The translations under genes and the position numbers were made by a program. From the NCBI GenBank assembly GCA_039881145.1, contig JAYKKI010000005.1:22625501-22689500 (forward strand): 64,000 nt of DNA. The letters run 5' to 3'. The stretch is from Druceiella hillmani (lineage: Eukaryota > Arthropoda > Insecta > Lepidoptera > Hepialidae). The notes under the pieces were generated by a model that searched no databases, was not told the origin of the DNA, and saw only the letters and a program-made list of their open reading frames with translations. Shown piece after piece: positions 45,993 through 56,648 of this stretch (position 1 is the stretch's first letter; each line of letters opens with the position of its first letter).

Positions 45993-46145
45993 CTCTTTGA
46001 TATAAACCACATAGAGGACTATATGCTCTCGAGAACGTACGCTGTTTGAACGTAAACGATTGTGACCACGAATTATGTCAAGGTTCCTTATTGACTTCCT
46101 TTGTTGCTTCAATCGTTGTGTGCGTGTTGTACTTGGGGTACTCAT
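45993..46145 (-). CDS. Candidate short first coding exon, ATG to splice donor
   Basis: On the minus strand an ATG at 46145-46143 opens 51 codons, starting MSTPSTTRTQRLKQQRKS and ending ...YVVYIKE. They run without a stop exactly to 'atcaaagag|gtgagtata', a full splice-donor consensus. The frame closes five codons into the putative intron. The N-terminus is basic and Ser/Thr-rich; no domain is recognised. It lies in a GC-richer island with a TATA-like 'gtatagtatatatc' about 30-40 bp upstream of the ATG. No downstream exon was found, and the 126-bp array begins immediately inside the would-be intron. It may be real, or a conserved element that happens to be open. Confidence 0.33.
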
Positions 46146-46275
46146 TGGCCCGTAGGCCGGTGTTGTGTAGATATATACTATACGGTTTAGGTGGGTAGTT
46201 AAATAAAAGCTGTTTTGGGAATACGGGGCAATGGGTACCTATGACCCAGGACAGTCGTTATAAGAACATGTGAAG
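46146..46275. promoter_or_regulatory. GC-richer flank, possible promoter of the minus-strand exon
   Basis: 'tggcccgtaggccggtgttg' (an imperfect inverted repeat) is followed by 'tatatactatacggtttagg' and 'gcaatgggtacctatgaccc'. On the minus strand the TATA-like word stands upstream of the ATG at 46145. Confidence 0.25.
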
Positions 46276-46970
46276 TGATTAATAACGCGACACAATTTAA
46301 AGAATTTTAAAGAAGGGTACTCATCTTGCACCTCCTTTTAAAATATAGTGCAAATCAAATTTCTTCGGCAAGTAAAGTTGCAATAAGAAGAATATCATGA
46401 ACTAAAAGAATAGAATTTTTAAGAACATCAGACGTCAGAAGGAGATCGAATAAGATCACATAACTTAAGATAGGAACAAGTATCGTGGTAACATTTAACA
46501 GGATACTTGTTACTATCTTCGGTATATACAATATTCAACGTCAAATTTATCGTTGTACTTTGAATCATAGAAACAAAGGATGTCATTAAAAATATCTGGA
46601 ATGGTGATCTATACATATAATGAAATTGTAACAGTAAATTCTCTACATGGAAAATATTTTAAAAATAGTGATAGATTTAAAATAATAATAGAAGCAGGAG
46701 AACTTCTTCTTAGAATTTTTGTCTGTTTGTGTGCATGTTATTTTGTGCCTCAATTACGCAAAATCTACTGGATAGATTTTGATGAAATTTGGTGTGGTAA
46801 TAGTTTATAACCAAGAGCAATATATAAGGTAAGATTTTTTTCTCATTTTTTAGTTTAAATAGTTGTAAATACAACTTTCTCTTTTTTATAAAATATGATA
46901 TGAGAAAAATAAATTTTCCATATATTTCTATAACATTTAATTACGTTTAAAGGTAATCATGCGATAAGTC
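46276..46970. mobile_element. AT-rich stretch containing a worn interspersed repeat
   Basis: From about 46695 to 46830, 'tttttgtctgtttgtgtgc', 'actggatagattttgatgaa' and 'atttggtgtggtaatag' follow a pattern widespread in lepidopteran repeats. The 76-codon plus frame across it (46580-46810) is incidental. No ends can be fixed. Confidence 0.4.

Positions 46971-47030
<60 letters not shown>
46971..47030. repeat. (TA)n microsatellite
   Basis: 60 bp with one interruption (TACA at about 46985). Confidence 0.97.
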
Positions 47031-47033
<3 letters not shown>

Positions 47034-47555
47034 TTAATAAATTGTTTAATTAAATATTTTTTAAACTTTTTAAATCTTCGGACCATGTGCCATATATCAT
47101 AACAAGCATCTTATTAAAATAATGTTAAGCAAGAAAAAATATTGAAATATGAAAAAAACTATAACATACGCCTAATTGTTATTTAAATTAAGTTCACTAA
47201 TAACTGATTTTACCAATTTTAAATATTTCTAATTAAATATGTTAACATTTACTTCTATTCTGAGCATCAAACTTATTTCGTTAGACTACTTACCATTTAT
47301 TTTTTCTTTAAATGTTTTAGGAATCGTTATTTATCATTTTATAATCATATAATTATAATACTTGAAACCGTTTGTCTCTAGAGAATCATCTTCAAAACTA
47401 TTTTTCCTTGCATACTTGATCAAATCTTGAAAACTTGGAGTTTGGCTTCAATATAAGATATCATCTCATCAGTAGTAAAATAATATGACAATTATCCAAG
47501 ACTATTTACTAAAGAACGTTATATAAACATATCATGAAAATTCTATTTAGATTCC
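47031..47555. other. AT-rich stretch, nothing recognised
   Basis: No frame or repeat above background. Confidence 0.5.
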
Positions 47556-47559
47556 CCAT

Positions 47560-47700
47560 TCTCCCCTAAGTCACATAACGAGTACGAGCAAAGTGGTGAC
47601 TAAGTGCGTGTAGTAGATAAATAAAAAGCGTTTGTAGGTAGCTAACTGACCCTCAGCGCTGAGCACGTCCGAAGCGATCCGATTATAAATCTACATTTGT
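47560..47700. promoter_or_regulatory. Short GC-richer element with a 12-bp palindrome
   Basis: 'ctcagcgctgag' (47652-47663) is a perfect palindrome within 'actgaccctcagcgctgagc', next to 'acgtccgaagcgatccga'. It is a candidate conserved element. Confidence 0.28.
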
Positions 47701-48595
47701 TTAAATAAGGACAATTTATAAATAGGTACTTGCATTTGAATTACTAAAATAAATTGTCTGAACATGTCTATTTACGTTTCCATATAAAAACCGCCTAGTT
47801 TCATCATCAAAGTAGTTAAATATGACCTCTTGTTTATATAACACGGGTGTTTCTATTGTTTCTGAAATTCTGTCTCAGTACATTTTCCGTATTTAACCAT
47901 ATTTTACGTAGTCATCCTTATCAGTGATGTGGATGACTATATATTACTAGCGTATCTTTCTCAGATACATACTAAATTTGCGTATCTTTCACAGATATCC
48001 GATGAGGATGTATTTTACGTGATTTACAGCTAATTTATTCAATGTGAATACCACATTTAGTCATATGTTTTCTGACCTTTGACAGGAATAATTTCGCAAT
48101 TTTTGTGTTACAAATGGAAGACTAACGAAATCTTGATATCAGAAAAATATCCTCTATTCATACTCGAAGAGTCCTTAAATATTTCATTCCCCGTGATCAC
48201 TTATCGCTTTTTCCTTTCCTCTCTCACTATTTATTCCTTATTACTTGTTTCATATGTGATAATTAGTTTATTATTTAAATTTTTCATTTGAAATTAGTTT
48301 TTGAGTCTCCGTAATAAACAATAATAACAGTCTAGTACAATATTATTGCAGGTGATATAAATATTTAGTTAAGAATGATTGCTTCTGGCTTCACTTTTAA
48401 AAAAATGTAGTGTTATAAATTAAAACTTTTGAATTAACAATAACTTTGCTGAAATTTATATTAGTGATGTGAGTATTACAATAACCATAATGTTACACAT
48501 ACATCTTCAAACGAGATGGAAATTCAAGTCTCTTCAGTAAACTTCTTAAATGTTTATAAAACATAACGAAATATATAATAGATCAATATAATAAT
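47701..48595. other. AT-rich stretch, nothing recognised
   Basis: 'gcgtatctttctcagatac' and 'gcgtatctttcacagatat' form a 34-bp spaced direct repeat near 47949-48000. A 70-codon plus frame (48079-48291) is unsupported. Confidence 0.5.
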
Positions 48596-48599
48596 AATA

Positions 48600-49234
48600 A
48601 ACATTTTTAAGATACTGCAATTAATGTAAGCATTAGTTTAGTTTTTCTTTGGAAAATAGAATGATCATAATTAACTAGATTTTCTATAGGTAATAAAAAC
48701 AAATATACTAACTGAATTATTCTTTATCTTAACCTTATTTCATCTTTAGGTAAAATATAACCTGAGCCACTTCTTATTTATTGGATGTTTTTTTATTTAT
48801 TGCATGTTTTATATTTTTAAGATACTGCAATTAATATAAACATTATTTTAGTTTTTGTTTGGAAAATAGAATGATCATAGTTGACTAGATTTTCTATAGG
48901 TAATAAAAAACAAATATTCTAAGTGAAATATTCTTTATCTCAACCTTCTTGCATTTTTTTGTAAAATATAACCTGTGCCGTTTCTTATTTATTGCATGTT
49001 TTATATTTTTAAGATACTGCAATTAACATAAGCATTATTTTAGTTTTTGTTTGGAAAATAGAATTATCATAACTGACTAGATTTTATATAGGTAATAAAA
49101 AATAAATATACTAAGTGAAATATTCTTTATGCCAACCTACTTGCATCTTTGGGTAAAATATAACCTGAGCCGCTTCTTATTTATTGCATGTTTTATATTT
49201 TTAAGATACTGCAATTAATTTAAACATTATTTTA
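48600..49234. repeat. 192-bp tandem repeat, about 3.2 copies
   Basis: 'taagatactgcaattaa' lies at 48608, 48818, 49010 and 49202, so the spacing is 210, 192 and 192 bp. The longer first unit contains an extra duplicated 'ttattgcatgtttt'-like phrase. Copies share 'ttggaaaatagaatgatcat' and 'gtaaaatataacctgagcc'. Confidence 0.94.
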
Positions 49235-49850
49235 GTATATAAATTACGTTATTATGATTATTTAGCTTCATCATTCGGAGAGTCCGAGATAATTTGTTTT
49301 ATCATCTCAAACGATGGTAGAAAAGCAATAATAAAAGTTTCTTTTTCATTTATATTTGTTGGCTATATTTTGAGTTTTTATTTAGTTTTTTATAAACCAA
49401 TCACCACAGCAATTACCTATGAAGTGGGTTTAGTTAATCTACTCTATTAAGATAAGAATGAGATTTTAAGTACCTGGGCTAATAAAATCAAATATTCGAA
49501 TTATGAATTGACATACAAAATATCTGCTTTTATGGACGAAGAATTTTAAAATGCATTCTTTTAGACGTAGGGACTTAAAAACATTTATTGTAATTATTAT
49601 CTCATTCATAACATATATTTTTTAAAATTAGTATCAAATGAAGACACCAAATATTTTTTTCCAAAATTCTTGATTTATAGCTACGAGAAATGGAAAGAGT
49701 CTTTAGGCGACAAGCAGATGTTAAGAAATAACAAGATTACGTAAGATCTAATTAACATTTTTGGCAGCGTGCTGTACAAATATTGAGACTAAAGTTTTAA
49801 TAATAGTTTAACCGGCTAACCCCTCATCATGCTTCCCAATGTTAACTTCA
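49235..49850. other. AT-rich stretch, nothing recognised
   Basis: Unique sequence between the 192-bp array and the next GC-richer island; no frame is credible. Confidence 0.5.
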
Positions 49851-49854
49851 ATCT

Positions 49855-50275
49855 TACTCGTTTCTAACTAGCGCTAGCCTTGCATAGTTAACCAAACACC
49901 AATCTCCTTCTAACCAATAAATTATAATCGACTTCCTCATGGCAGTATGCGCACCGATACACAATACAGTCGCGCATCTACATACAACAACAATAAGAAC
50001 GAGTAAGTAAAATCGACGGTTCCAATAGTGCGGAGCTGCTTTATAAAAAGGTCTTTCACCCATGTCGTTGGAGGTGGTTAATGCCTGCCATTCAATCCGC
50101 CACTTGACATGAAATAGTGCCAAAGAACTTAAGTGATTATGGCGCTTGAAGGAATACAATGGAGGTCACAAGGTAAAAGTTTTACCCTGTCATGTATGTA
50201 ATAATGGGGTATTAAAAGTAGTAGGCCACAAGGATGACAGTGCGTTGGCCAGCAGGTTGGTCAACGAATTAGAAA
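49855..50275. promoter_or_regulatory. GC-richer island with an unsupported 101-codon minus frame
   Basis: The minus frame 49854-50159 (starting MYSFKRHNHLSSLALF) spans most of the island but lacks splice context. On the plus strand a very short 'attatggcgcttgaagg' frame runs to 'cacaag|gtaaaag' (about 50171), a weak donor. Conserved regulatory sequence is the simplest reading. Confidence 0.28.
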
Positions 50276-51017
50276 CGAGTATAATAATAATGGCTAAGTA
50301 AATTTATGGACGATTATTGTTATTAAACTCATTACATTTTGAGAATCCGGTCAAGAATTGTTTCGACTGACCTTAATATCATCTTTCTGATTTCAACTTT
50401 TCATTTCAGGCTAACAATTTAAATACGAACAAATAAAGAATTCTGCATCTATGAGAGTCATATTCGAGACATATTAAGACATAGTAATGCCCAGTAAATG
50501 CAGGAAATCGTTGTTGTCGTTGTCAAAGTGTTGTTTTATTAATACTACAGATTTTAGAGCTAACTTCTGATGGTTAAGTAATTTGGAGAGTCCCTTTTTT
50601 TGCATTTAGTCGGTTCTCGAGATTTAGTTAATACAACAAGTTAATTTATTCTGTTTTATATAATAACATTTGAAGTGTCTGTTTATACAATTGTTTTATT
50701 TGCTTCGTTTTTTTATATTGAATGAATTTCAAGGCTACTGAATTTCAAGGCAATTATAAGATTTTGAAATTAAACCCATAATTTTTAGAACGTTTTTACT
50801 GTCTATTTATCAGTCTGTTTAAATATTTGGGAAAGTTTGCGTTAAAGCGGTTAAATTTTTTCAAGAGAATGAGTTTAGGTAATATAAAGTTTGACAGAAG
50901 GGAACCATACATTGTTTCTTCAAAGTCAAATAAGTAAAAGTTAAGATATACTTTACTCAATTTAGAATAATTTTGAATTGAATACGAGTCATCTGAGAAC
51001 ATGAATCGCCTCGTGAC
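50276..51017. other. AT-rich stretch, nothing recognised
   Basis: A 79-codon minus frame (50796-51035) runs into the palindrome and has no other support. 'tgaatttcaaggc' is directly repeated near 50723-50752. Confidence 0.5.
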
Positions 51018-51093
51018 GCTGTATCTTATATACAAGCGAGCGTAGCGATGATGTAGTCATCATCGCTACGCTCGCTTGTATATAAGATACAGC
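51018..51093. repeat. Perfect 36-bp-arm palindrome with a 4-nt loop
   Basis: Left arm 51018-51053 begins 'gctgtatcttatatacaagc' and ends 'gcgtagcgatgatg'; the loop is 'tagt'; the right arm 51058-51093 is the exact reverse complement. No mismatch occurs in 36 pairs. Each arm carries a TATA-like 'tatataaga' reading toward its outer end. The sequence beyond the right arm ('gctccctacttacctcat') is not mirrored on the left. Perfect arms imply a recent inverted duplication, gene conversion or an assembly foldback. Confidence 0.95.
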
Positions 51094-51185
51094 GCTCCCT
51101 ACTTACCTCATAGAGCGCTTGTCGGTCGTCAAGATAAGACGCGTGCGTTCATCTTTATTGTCGGCTTACTGTTTATTGAATTCAT
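51094..51185. promoter_or_regulatory. Short GC-richer element after the palindrome
   Basis: 'gcgcttgtcggtcgtcaag' and 'agacgcgtgcgttcatc' follow a TATATAAG word 15-20 bp upstream, so a small promoter is conceivable. No transcript evidence can be seen. Confidence 0.22.
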
Positions 51186-51535
51186 TTGTTCGGTAATTTG
51201 AAACATAATAAAATAATTTGAATCATTATTTAAAAATTTATTTACATATTTATTTTACAGTTATTGATTCTTCAAATGGTACTTAATTAAACTTCAAAAA
51301 AAATATTGAAAACTTCTGATTGTGTTAGAAGCTATATTCTATTATATTAATTGTAAATTTTATTTTTTATAACTATTAACTGGTTTTAAAGCATATTTCA
51401 AAATGGAATAGGTATATTGTATTTTTATTTATAAACGGAAGAAGTGACATTAATCCTATAAACGATTTTCAAGAACCAAAAATACTGAAAAGAATAGTTG
51501 CGTTATTCAGAAAACACTCTTATTTTATTAGATCG
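51186..51535. other. AT-rich stretch, nothing recognised
   Basis: No feature. Confidence 0.5.
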
Positions 51536-51539
51536 ACAT

Positions 51540-51573
51540 CCACGCGAGCGAAGCCACAGGAAAGCGCTAGTCA
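51540..51573 (+). mobile_element. Terminus of a lepidopteran interspersed repeat
   Basis: 'cacgcgagcgaagccacagg' followed by 'aaagcgctagtc' is a worn version of an end sequence common in lepidopteran genomes, where 'gcgagcgaagccgcgggc' precedes a CTAG-type end. A CTAG terminus would suit a Helitron-like element, but I see no hairpin or 5' partner, so the class stays open. Confidence 0.5.
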
Positions 51574-52365
51574 TTAATAAGAGCTATCGTTAAAATAAAG
51601 AAATCTATTCTCTGAGGAAACACATTTTAAAAACAAAGTGAAATTAAGAAAAAATATTAATTGTATGTTAAATTGCACATTATAATTTGTGTCCATATCA
51701 TGTGATGACGATAATATAACTTTGACGACAAATGACATTTCTTGAATGATTGAGAATTTTGTCGATTCAATGGCACCTGTCTCAAATATTTTAAGACACT
51801 GGTAGATTAAATATATTTACAATAAGATGGCTATTTTTTTAGTGTCATTACTACGGAGATGCAAATGTTTTGACAGTCTGAGATTTGCGTGTTAATTCTT
51901 TGTATGGTGTGATTTACTATAAGATATTATCCTTACATTTGTTTATTACTTACGTATTAGTTTTCTTTAATAAATTCTTTTTAATTTCGCTAAGAATTAT
52001 AATTACTAAAAGTTCAGTCGCTATTTATAAGGAAGTGATATGGCTAATGACTTACGTAACAATAATATAGAGGATGCATCATTATTCAATTGTAACCAAT
52101 ATTATTATAAATTTATAATTGTATTTTTTAAAGTCTAAATATAATCTATGTTATAAAATATCTATGTTATAAAATATACCTTATATATAGACGGATTTAT
52201 ATTATATAAAATTTACATAAAATTCTCACCAATAAAGTCTGTGTTCCTAGTAAAATCATCGCCACACATAGCACTTCAGAGCTTACTTATTAAACTAACT
52301 ATACACTGAAAGAGGATTTATGATTATTTAAACACAGATCGACTAGTTGCGTGCAGATAAAGTTC
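51574..52365. other. AT-rich stretch, nothing recognised
   Basis: 'atctatgttataaaatat' is duplicated at 52145 and 52161. A 61-codon plus frame (51885-52070) is unsupported. Confidence 0.5.
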
Positions 52366-52369
52366 AGGG

Positions 52370-52475
52370 CCAGCAAGGTTATATCTCTCACATCGAGCGA
52401 GCCTGCACTATCAGCTACTACATGGCCCACTTCACCCATATGTCTTCAATTATCGTGCTCGGTGCAATTTTATTA
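52370..52475. promoter_or_regulatory. Short GC-richer element
   Basis: 'cacatcgagcgagcctgcac' and 'tacatggcccacttcaccc' contrast with the flanks; there is no open frame. Confidence 0.22.
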
Positions 52476-52797
52476 CCTAACTAACATTACTTAACAAGTG
52501 GTTAAGAGTGAAATTAAATAGTTATAACGCGGTTGTAGTTACGACGTGTTTACTGACTAATAAACACTTGATTTTGATGTAACACATTGTGGGTTATTCG
52601 TTAACCCTTGTGTTGCCATCCTTTTATTTTCATTCTCCTTTTACATTTGTTTCATTGGAAACGCTTTATAAAATCGAACTATTCTCTATGATAAATATAA
52701 AGTAGTCATGATGTATAAAGTGACTTCGTATAACCTAAGCTGTCTTCAAACTAATTAAAATGAGCGTATTGTTTGTTTCCTTTCAACTTTTTGAATG

Positions 52798-53031
52798 TCA
52801 AAAAATGGCTTTTATAAGACTTTGGCAATGATGCTTAATTAAAATATTGCCAGTATTTCCGATACCACTCAGTAAGTCATTGACTTCATATCCTTCATCA
52901 AGTTGAACTTTTATATCAAAGATGGCATAAGTACGCCGAATAGTTGCAAAATTTTTGGTCTCTAAAATCCCGTTCATTTTTTTCCATGTAATTAACAATT
53001 TTTTTACAATATTAAACAACAATTGTATCAT
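52798..53031 (-). pseudogene. Unrecognised 77-codon frame, coding-like
   Basis: The minus frame ends ...QLDEGYEVNDLLSGIGNT... then KHHCQSLIKAIF and a stop. Its amino-acid mix (acidic, glycine, polar) is more protein-like than most frames here. It has an in-frame stop just upstream of the ATG, no clear acceptor, and no AATAAA close by. It may be a decayed exon; the same strand carries other coding-like pieces at 54.5-59.8 kb. Confidence 0.2.
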
Positions 53032-53584
53032 CCATTACCTTTTATCATCTGTCCGAAAACTTAATATTATCGTGCTCATAAAGCAACCTCTGGCGCCAAA
53101 AAACTGAATCAGATTCTAAAGAATATAAAAGTCTGATGCATAGTTAATGAATAAGAAAATTCTATTCTAATTGCCCCAATTGTCGATGTGTCTTTAATCA
53201 TATGATGATTTCCCGTTCTGAATTTTCACTTATTCTGGATGTTTTTCAAAAATTATTTTTTTTAATTTATCCCCTTATATTTTAATTAAAAGTTTCTTTT
53301 CTTGAAAACAATTCGAAATAACCCAATATCCATAAATCTAAGTTACAGAACTCTATCCTGAGCATGTCTGGCTGGTTCAAAAATTTTCTTTCTCATATTT
53401 TCACGCAATGAAGAATAATTAACTAATAGGCACCTATTTTTTTTAAATAAACCTAAAATATCCTTTGTCCAATAGATGTCTAAACGATCTTCAGAATATA
53501 ATTGAGTTACTTACATATTGCAAGTCCTGCAACCACCTGCCAGCAATAACCGCCTAGGATACATTTTGAATTTTTGTAGTGATT

Positions 53585-53585
<1 letters not shown>
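53032..53585. other. AT-rich stretch, nothing recognised
   Basis: No array or foldback; frames are short. Confidence 0.5.

Positions 53586-53674
<89 letters not shown>
53586..53674. repeat. (TA)n microsatellite
   Basis: About 88 bp with one TACA interruption at about 53631. Confidence 0.97.
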
Positions 53675-53677
<3 letters not shown>

Positions 53678-53924
53678 CTTACTTTGAATATTGAGCGATA
53701 CTTATTTTATTGAAAGAAACATTGATTTTACTGGTAATTCAGTATTTACTTCAGTTTTTTTCTTTTTTTTTCATAGAGGCCATTTTTATGACAGTGAAGC
53801 GCTTAATTCCAATCATCACTGAGAAAGCATAAAATATAAAAAAATTAATAAAAATTAAATTGTTTCTTCATAAAAAAACTCAAAAATAAAAACAATCTAG
53901 ATTAAATTCCCCTTAGATAAATGA

Positions 53925-54090
53925 ACCAACACCTGTCACGTCACGTGAATTAACCTTCCTTATACACTTGTAGCCTGTCTCAAGTCTGCTGTTGGCTGCA
54001 TCGTATCACTTTCGATTAATCATTCATCGAATGATTCATCGACCGTTTACTTTTGATTCCAGCCTTGTGTGTGACGCGGAATTATAAGCA
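53925..54090. promoter_or_regulatory. Short GC-richer element
   Basis: 'cacctgtcacgtcacgtgaa' contains E-box words (CACGTG, CACCTG). 'attcatcgaatgattcatcg' is a direct repeat of ATTCATCGA. It is a candidate conserved element. Confidence 0.25.
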
Positions 54091-54520
54091 CACACTGCTT
54101 GAAAAAAAGAAACACGTAATATTGATCTTATCAATTTATTAGCTACAAGAATATAGTTACTACCTTTGTCAAGCCTAAAATAAATTAGATATAAATCTTA
54201 TGTGGAGAATGAATTAAAAGGCAACCGTGTCGCAAAAAAAGATGAAACGATGCTCATAAATAAAAAATTAATTTCTAAACATTGAAAAAATTCTGGGGAA
54301 AAATTATTTTTATTTTTATATTATGGATAATTATTTTAATTGATAGTTTGATTATATTTAATAGAATATAAAAATGTTGAATATTTACGTATTGTGAAGA
54401 CAATACTTGGTTGTAAAAATGTTTCTTCATTTGAAATAAAGTTCTACCAAAATATTTATAAGTGATTTTCCTTATTTAATTTAGAAAAAAATTAAAAACC
54501 TTATTGAAATAGATAACCGA

Positions 54521-54880
54521 TTAAGTTCGCATTATTGTTGCATATGAATTAAAAACGGTTGATCTTATATAATTTTTAAGAGAATTGTTTAACAGTAAAC
54601 TGTAAACAATATAAATCATAGGGAATACGAAGAAATATAATACAAAAGACAATATTTTTGCAGCAATAAGATGATTTAACGTTTTCCTTTTTGATTCAAT
54701 AATTACTTTGAGTACTTGAAGTTCATGACAGACAACGAGATAAAACAATATTAATAATTTAGAAAAAAAAAATTGATCTTTAAATTTATGAATTTAGAAT
54801 AATAAAAAGAACTAGAATACTTATTTAAAAATGCTATTCTAAAGCTATTCCAAAACTCCTATTTACAAAGCCTTATTAAA
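54521..54880 (-). pseudogene. Decayed membrane-protein-like coding fragment, copy 1
   Basis: The 75-codon frame at 54521-54748 reads ...VCHELQVLKVIIESK... then a hydrophobic stretch, AAKILSFVLYFFVFPMIYIV. In the same strand further upstream (to about 54870) the phrase FLLF-stop-IHKFKDQ can be read through a stop. The segment aligns with 57243-57440, where FLLFSINQFKDQ, SKLL and VSHEILALK appear at matching positions. The alignment is about two-thirds identical and carries independent stops. Two decayed copies therefore share a once-coding ancestor with a transmembrane segment. I do not recognise the family; an insect chemoreceptor is one guess only. Confidence 0.4.
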
Positions 54881-55011
54881 ATAGATAACAGATTAAGCAC
54901 GCATCATATGACAGAAAAGGAAATTTAAATCTCTCCATAAATTTCCATTAAAGGCAACCTCCTACATTAAATTTAGAAAAAATTAAAAGGCTTATTGCAA
55001 CAAGTCTCAGG

Positions 55012-55117
55012 TTAAGGTTCCATTACTTAGCCGAACTGCTCTCATACTCTCATACTGCAGTAGAAAAACAAGATCATGCTTTGGAGAAGAAGTGGAAATA
55101 TTATGGCTCCCACAGCT
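55012..55117 (+). pseudogene. Decayed coding fragment, second copy of the 23.7-kb sequence
   Basis: Plus-strand codons give YLAELLSYSHTAVEKQ, then DHALEKKWKYYGSHS and a TAA. This aligns with WLIELPSCSHNAIEKQ and LHALEKEWKY on the minus strand at 23.7 kb; the DNA is about 86% identical over the best 58 bp. This copy stops early, where the 23.7-kb copy goes on for about 20 residues. Codon differences are largely silent or conservative. No ATG or acceptor was found. A mobile-element gene or a dispersed gene family are both possible. Confidence 0.4.
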
Positions 55118-55715
55118 AATGAACTGACGAACTGAACCGAAAATAATATTTTCTAAATACACAATAATTCTTGTATTTGTGCCTACAATAGTGCGCTCTC
55201 AGAATTTTGTCAATTAATCATAATATGCTTGACCCAAAAAGTTATCTATCAGAAAGGTTATTATTTTATATTATTTTTTTTATAATTTAGAATTAAAATG
55301 GACATCTGTCGAAGATAACCTATAAAAATGGAGCCAGATAATAAATATATTTTGTTTCATACACCGTGAATATCCTTATTATTTTAAAGAACTGTGCAAG
55401 TGCAATGATAAAACAACAAAAATGTCTATTAGTACTAAATTGATTTTTCAATGAATATTTAGCTTATTTTTCCCTGATTCAAGGTAAACATTAAATATCT
55501 TTTATATTTCCAATAATTTCTCTAAATATTTATATAATATGGTTGTAAAATGTCCTTTTAAAAAAGGGATATGTTTTTAAGATGTCTAGAAAGTAATTTA
55601 TTTAATTGAACTGAAGAATTAGGTTACCGAACATTGCTTAGAAATAAGAAAAGGTTTTGTTGAAAATAAGTAAAGCTTCAAATATTTTAACGGGTTAACA
55701 CAGAACCAAAATATT
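55118..55715. other. AT-rich stretch, nothing recognised
   Basis: Unique AT-rich DNA between the coding fossil and the interspersed repeat. Confidence 0.5.
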
Positions 55716-55719
55716 TTTA

Positions 55720-56420
55720 TTTTTAACCGACTTTAAAAAAGGGGGAGGTTCTCAATTCGTCCAAATCTTTTTTTTTATGTATGTTCAGCAACAATTCTTT
55801 ATCGAGTGGACCAATTTCGATTATTCTTTTTTTTATTGGAAAGTAGGTACTTTAGAAGTGTGTTTATATAAATATGATGATGATCTGATCATGAAGTCAT
55901 GAACGATGGATATCCTTAATGAATGACACTAAATCAATTGTAATTCAAGATATTTGCTACGGTTATTTATTACTTTGCAAAATAACTTCACCATTTATCA
56001 GGTCAGGGTCTGATGATGAGTTCTGGAAATGAACAATGGAACTCCTTAACGGATGTTAGTAAATAAAGCAATTGCTATGGTTAGTAGTTACTTTGCAAAA
56101 TAACTTCACCATTTACCAGGTCATGGTCTGATGATGAGTTCTGGAAATGAACAATGGAACTCCTTAACGGATGTTAGTAAATAAAGCGTGATCAAAGATA
56201 TTTGTTACTAGAAGTTGTTACTTTGCAAAATAACTGCACCGTCGATCAGGTCCGGGTCTGATGATGAGTTTTAGAGATGAACAATGGAACTCCTTAACGG
56301 ATGGTAGTAAATTAAACGTGATTCTAGATATTTGTCACTAGAAGTTGCCACTTTGCATAATAACTATACCATCGACTACGTCAGAGTCTGATGATGTGTC
56401 TGGATCTCCTTATCGGATGG
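55720..56420 (+). mobile_element. Lepidopteran interspersed repeat with an internal tandem array
   Basis: Opens 'aaccgactttaaaaaaggg' and 'gggaggttctcaattcgtc', then 'ttatcgagtggaccaatttc' and 'gatgatgatctgatcatgaa', an order familiar from butterfly and moth genomes. From 55974 it contains about 3.7 copies of a unit marked 'tttgcaaaataacttcacc' at 55974, 56092, 56222 and 56352 (spacing 118, 130 and 130 bp), each with 'ggtctgatgatgagtt' and 'actccttaacggatg'. It is non-coding and probably a non-autonomous element. Confidence 0.7.
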
Positions 56421-56528
56421 TATTACATGAACCTTGATCATTGCGAATAAGTAGGTAACTATTATGAGTTAATTGATAATAATGAAAATATTTTATGTTT
56501 AACATAATTTATCTTTCTTAACCCGCAG

Positions 56529-56611
56529 AATCATAAAAGTTCAGTCTCTAATCTTCTGGTTAGTTACTTTGTACTTTGTGCTTAACAGAGAAATAAACGG
56601 AAAGAGAAAAG
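56529..56611 (+). other. Possible 83-bp internal exon
   Basis: Acceptor 'atctttcttaacccgcag|aat' and donor 'agaaaag|gtatgtaac' both fit consensus. One of three frames is open throughout (27 codons, IIKVQSLIFWLVTLYFVLN then REINGKRK), giving a single hydrophobic segment. The other two frames contain stops. It is only 38 bp from the FLYWCH-like fragment, too near for a normal intron between them, so they would not be joined directly. Confidence 0.25.
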
Positions 56612-56648
56612 GTATGTAACAATTTTCAACAATGTAATAATTGAAAGA

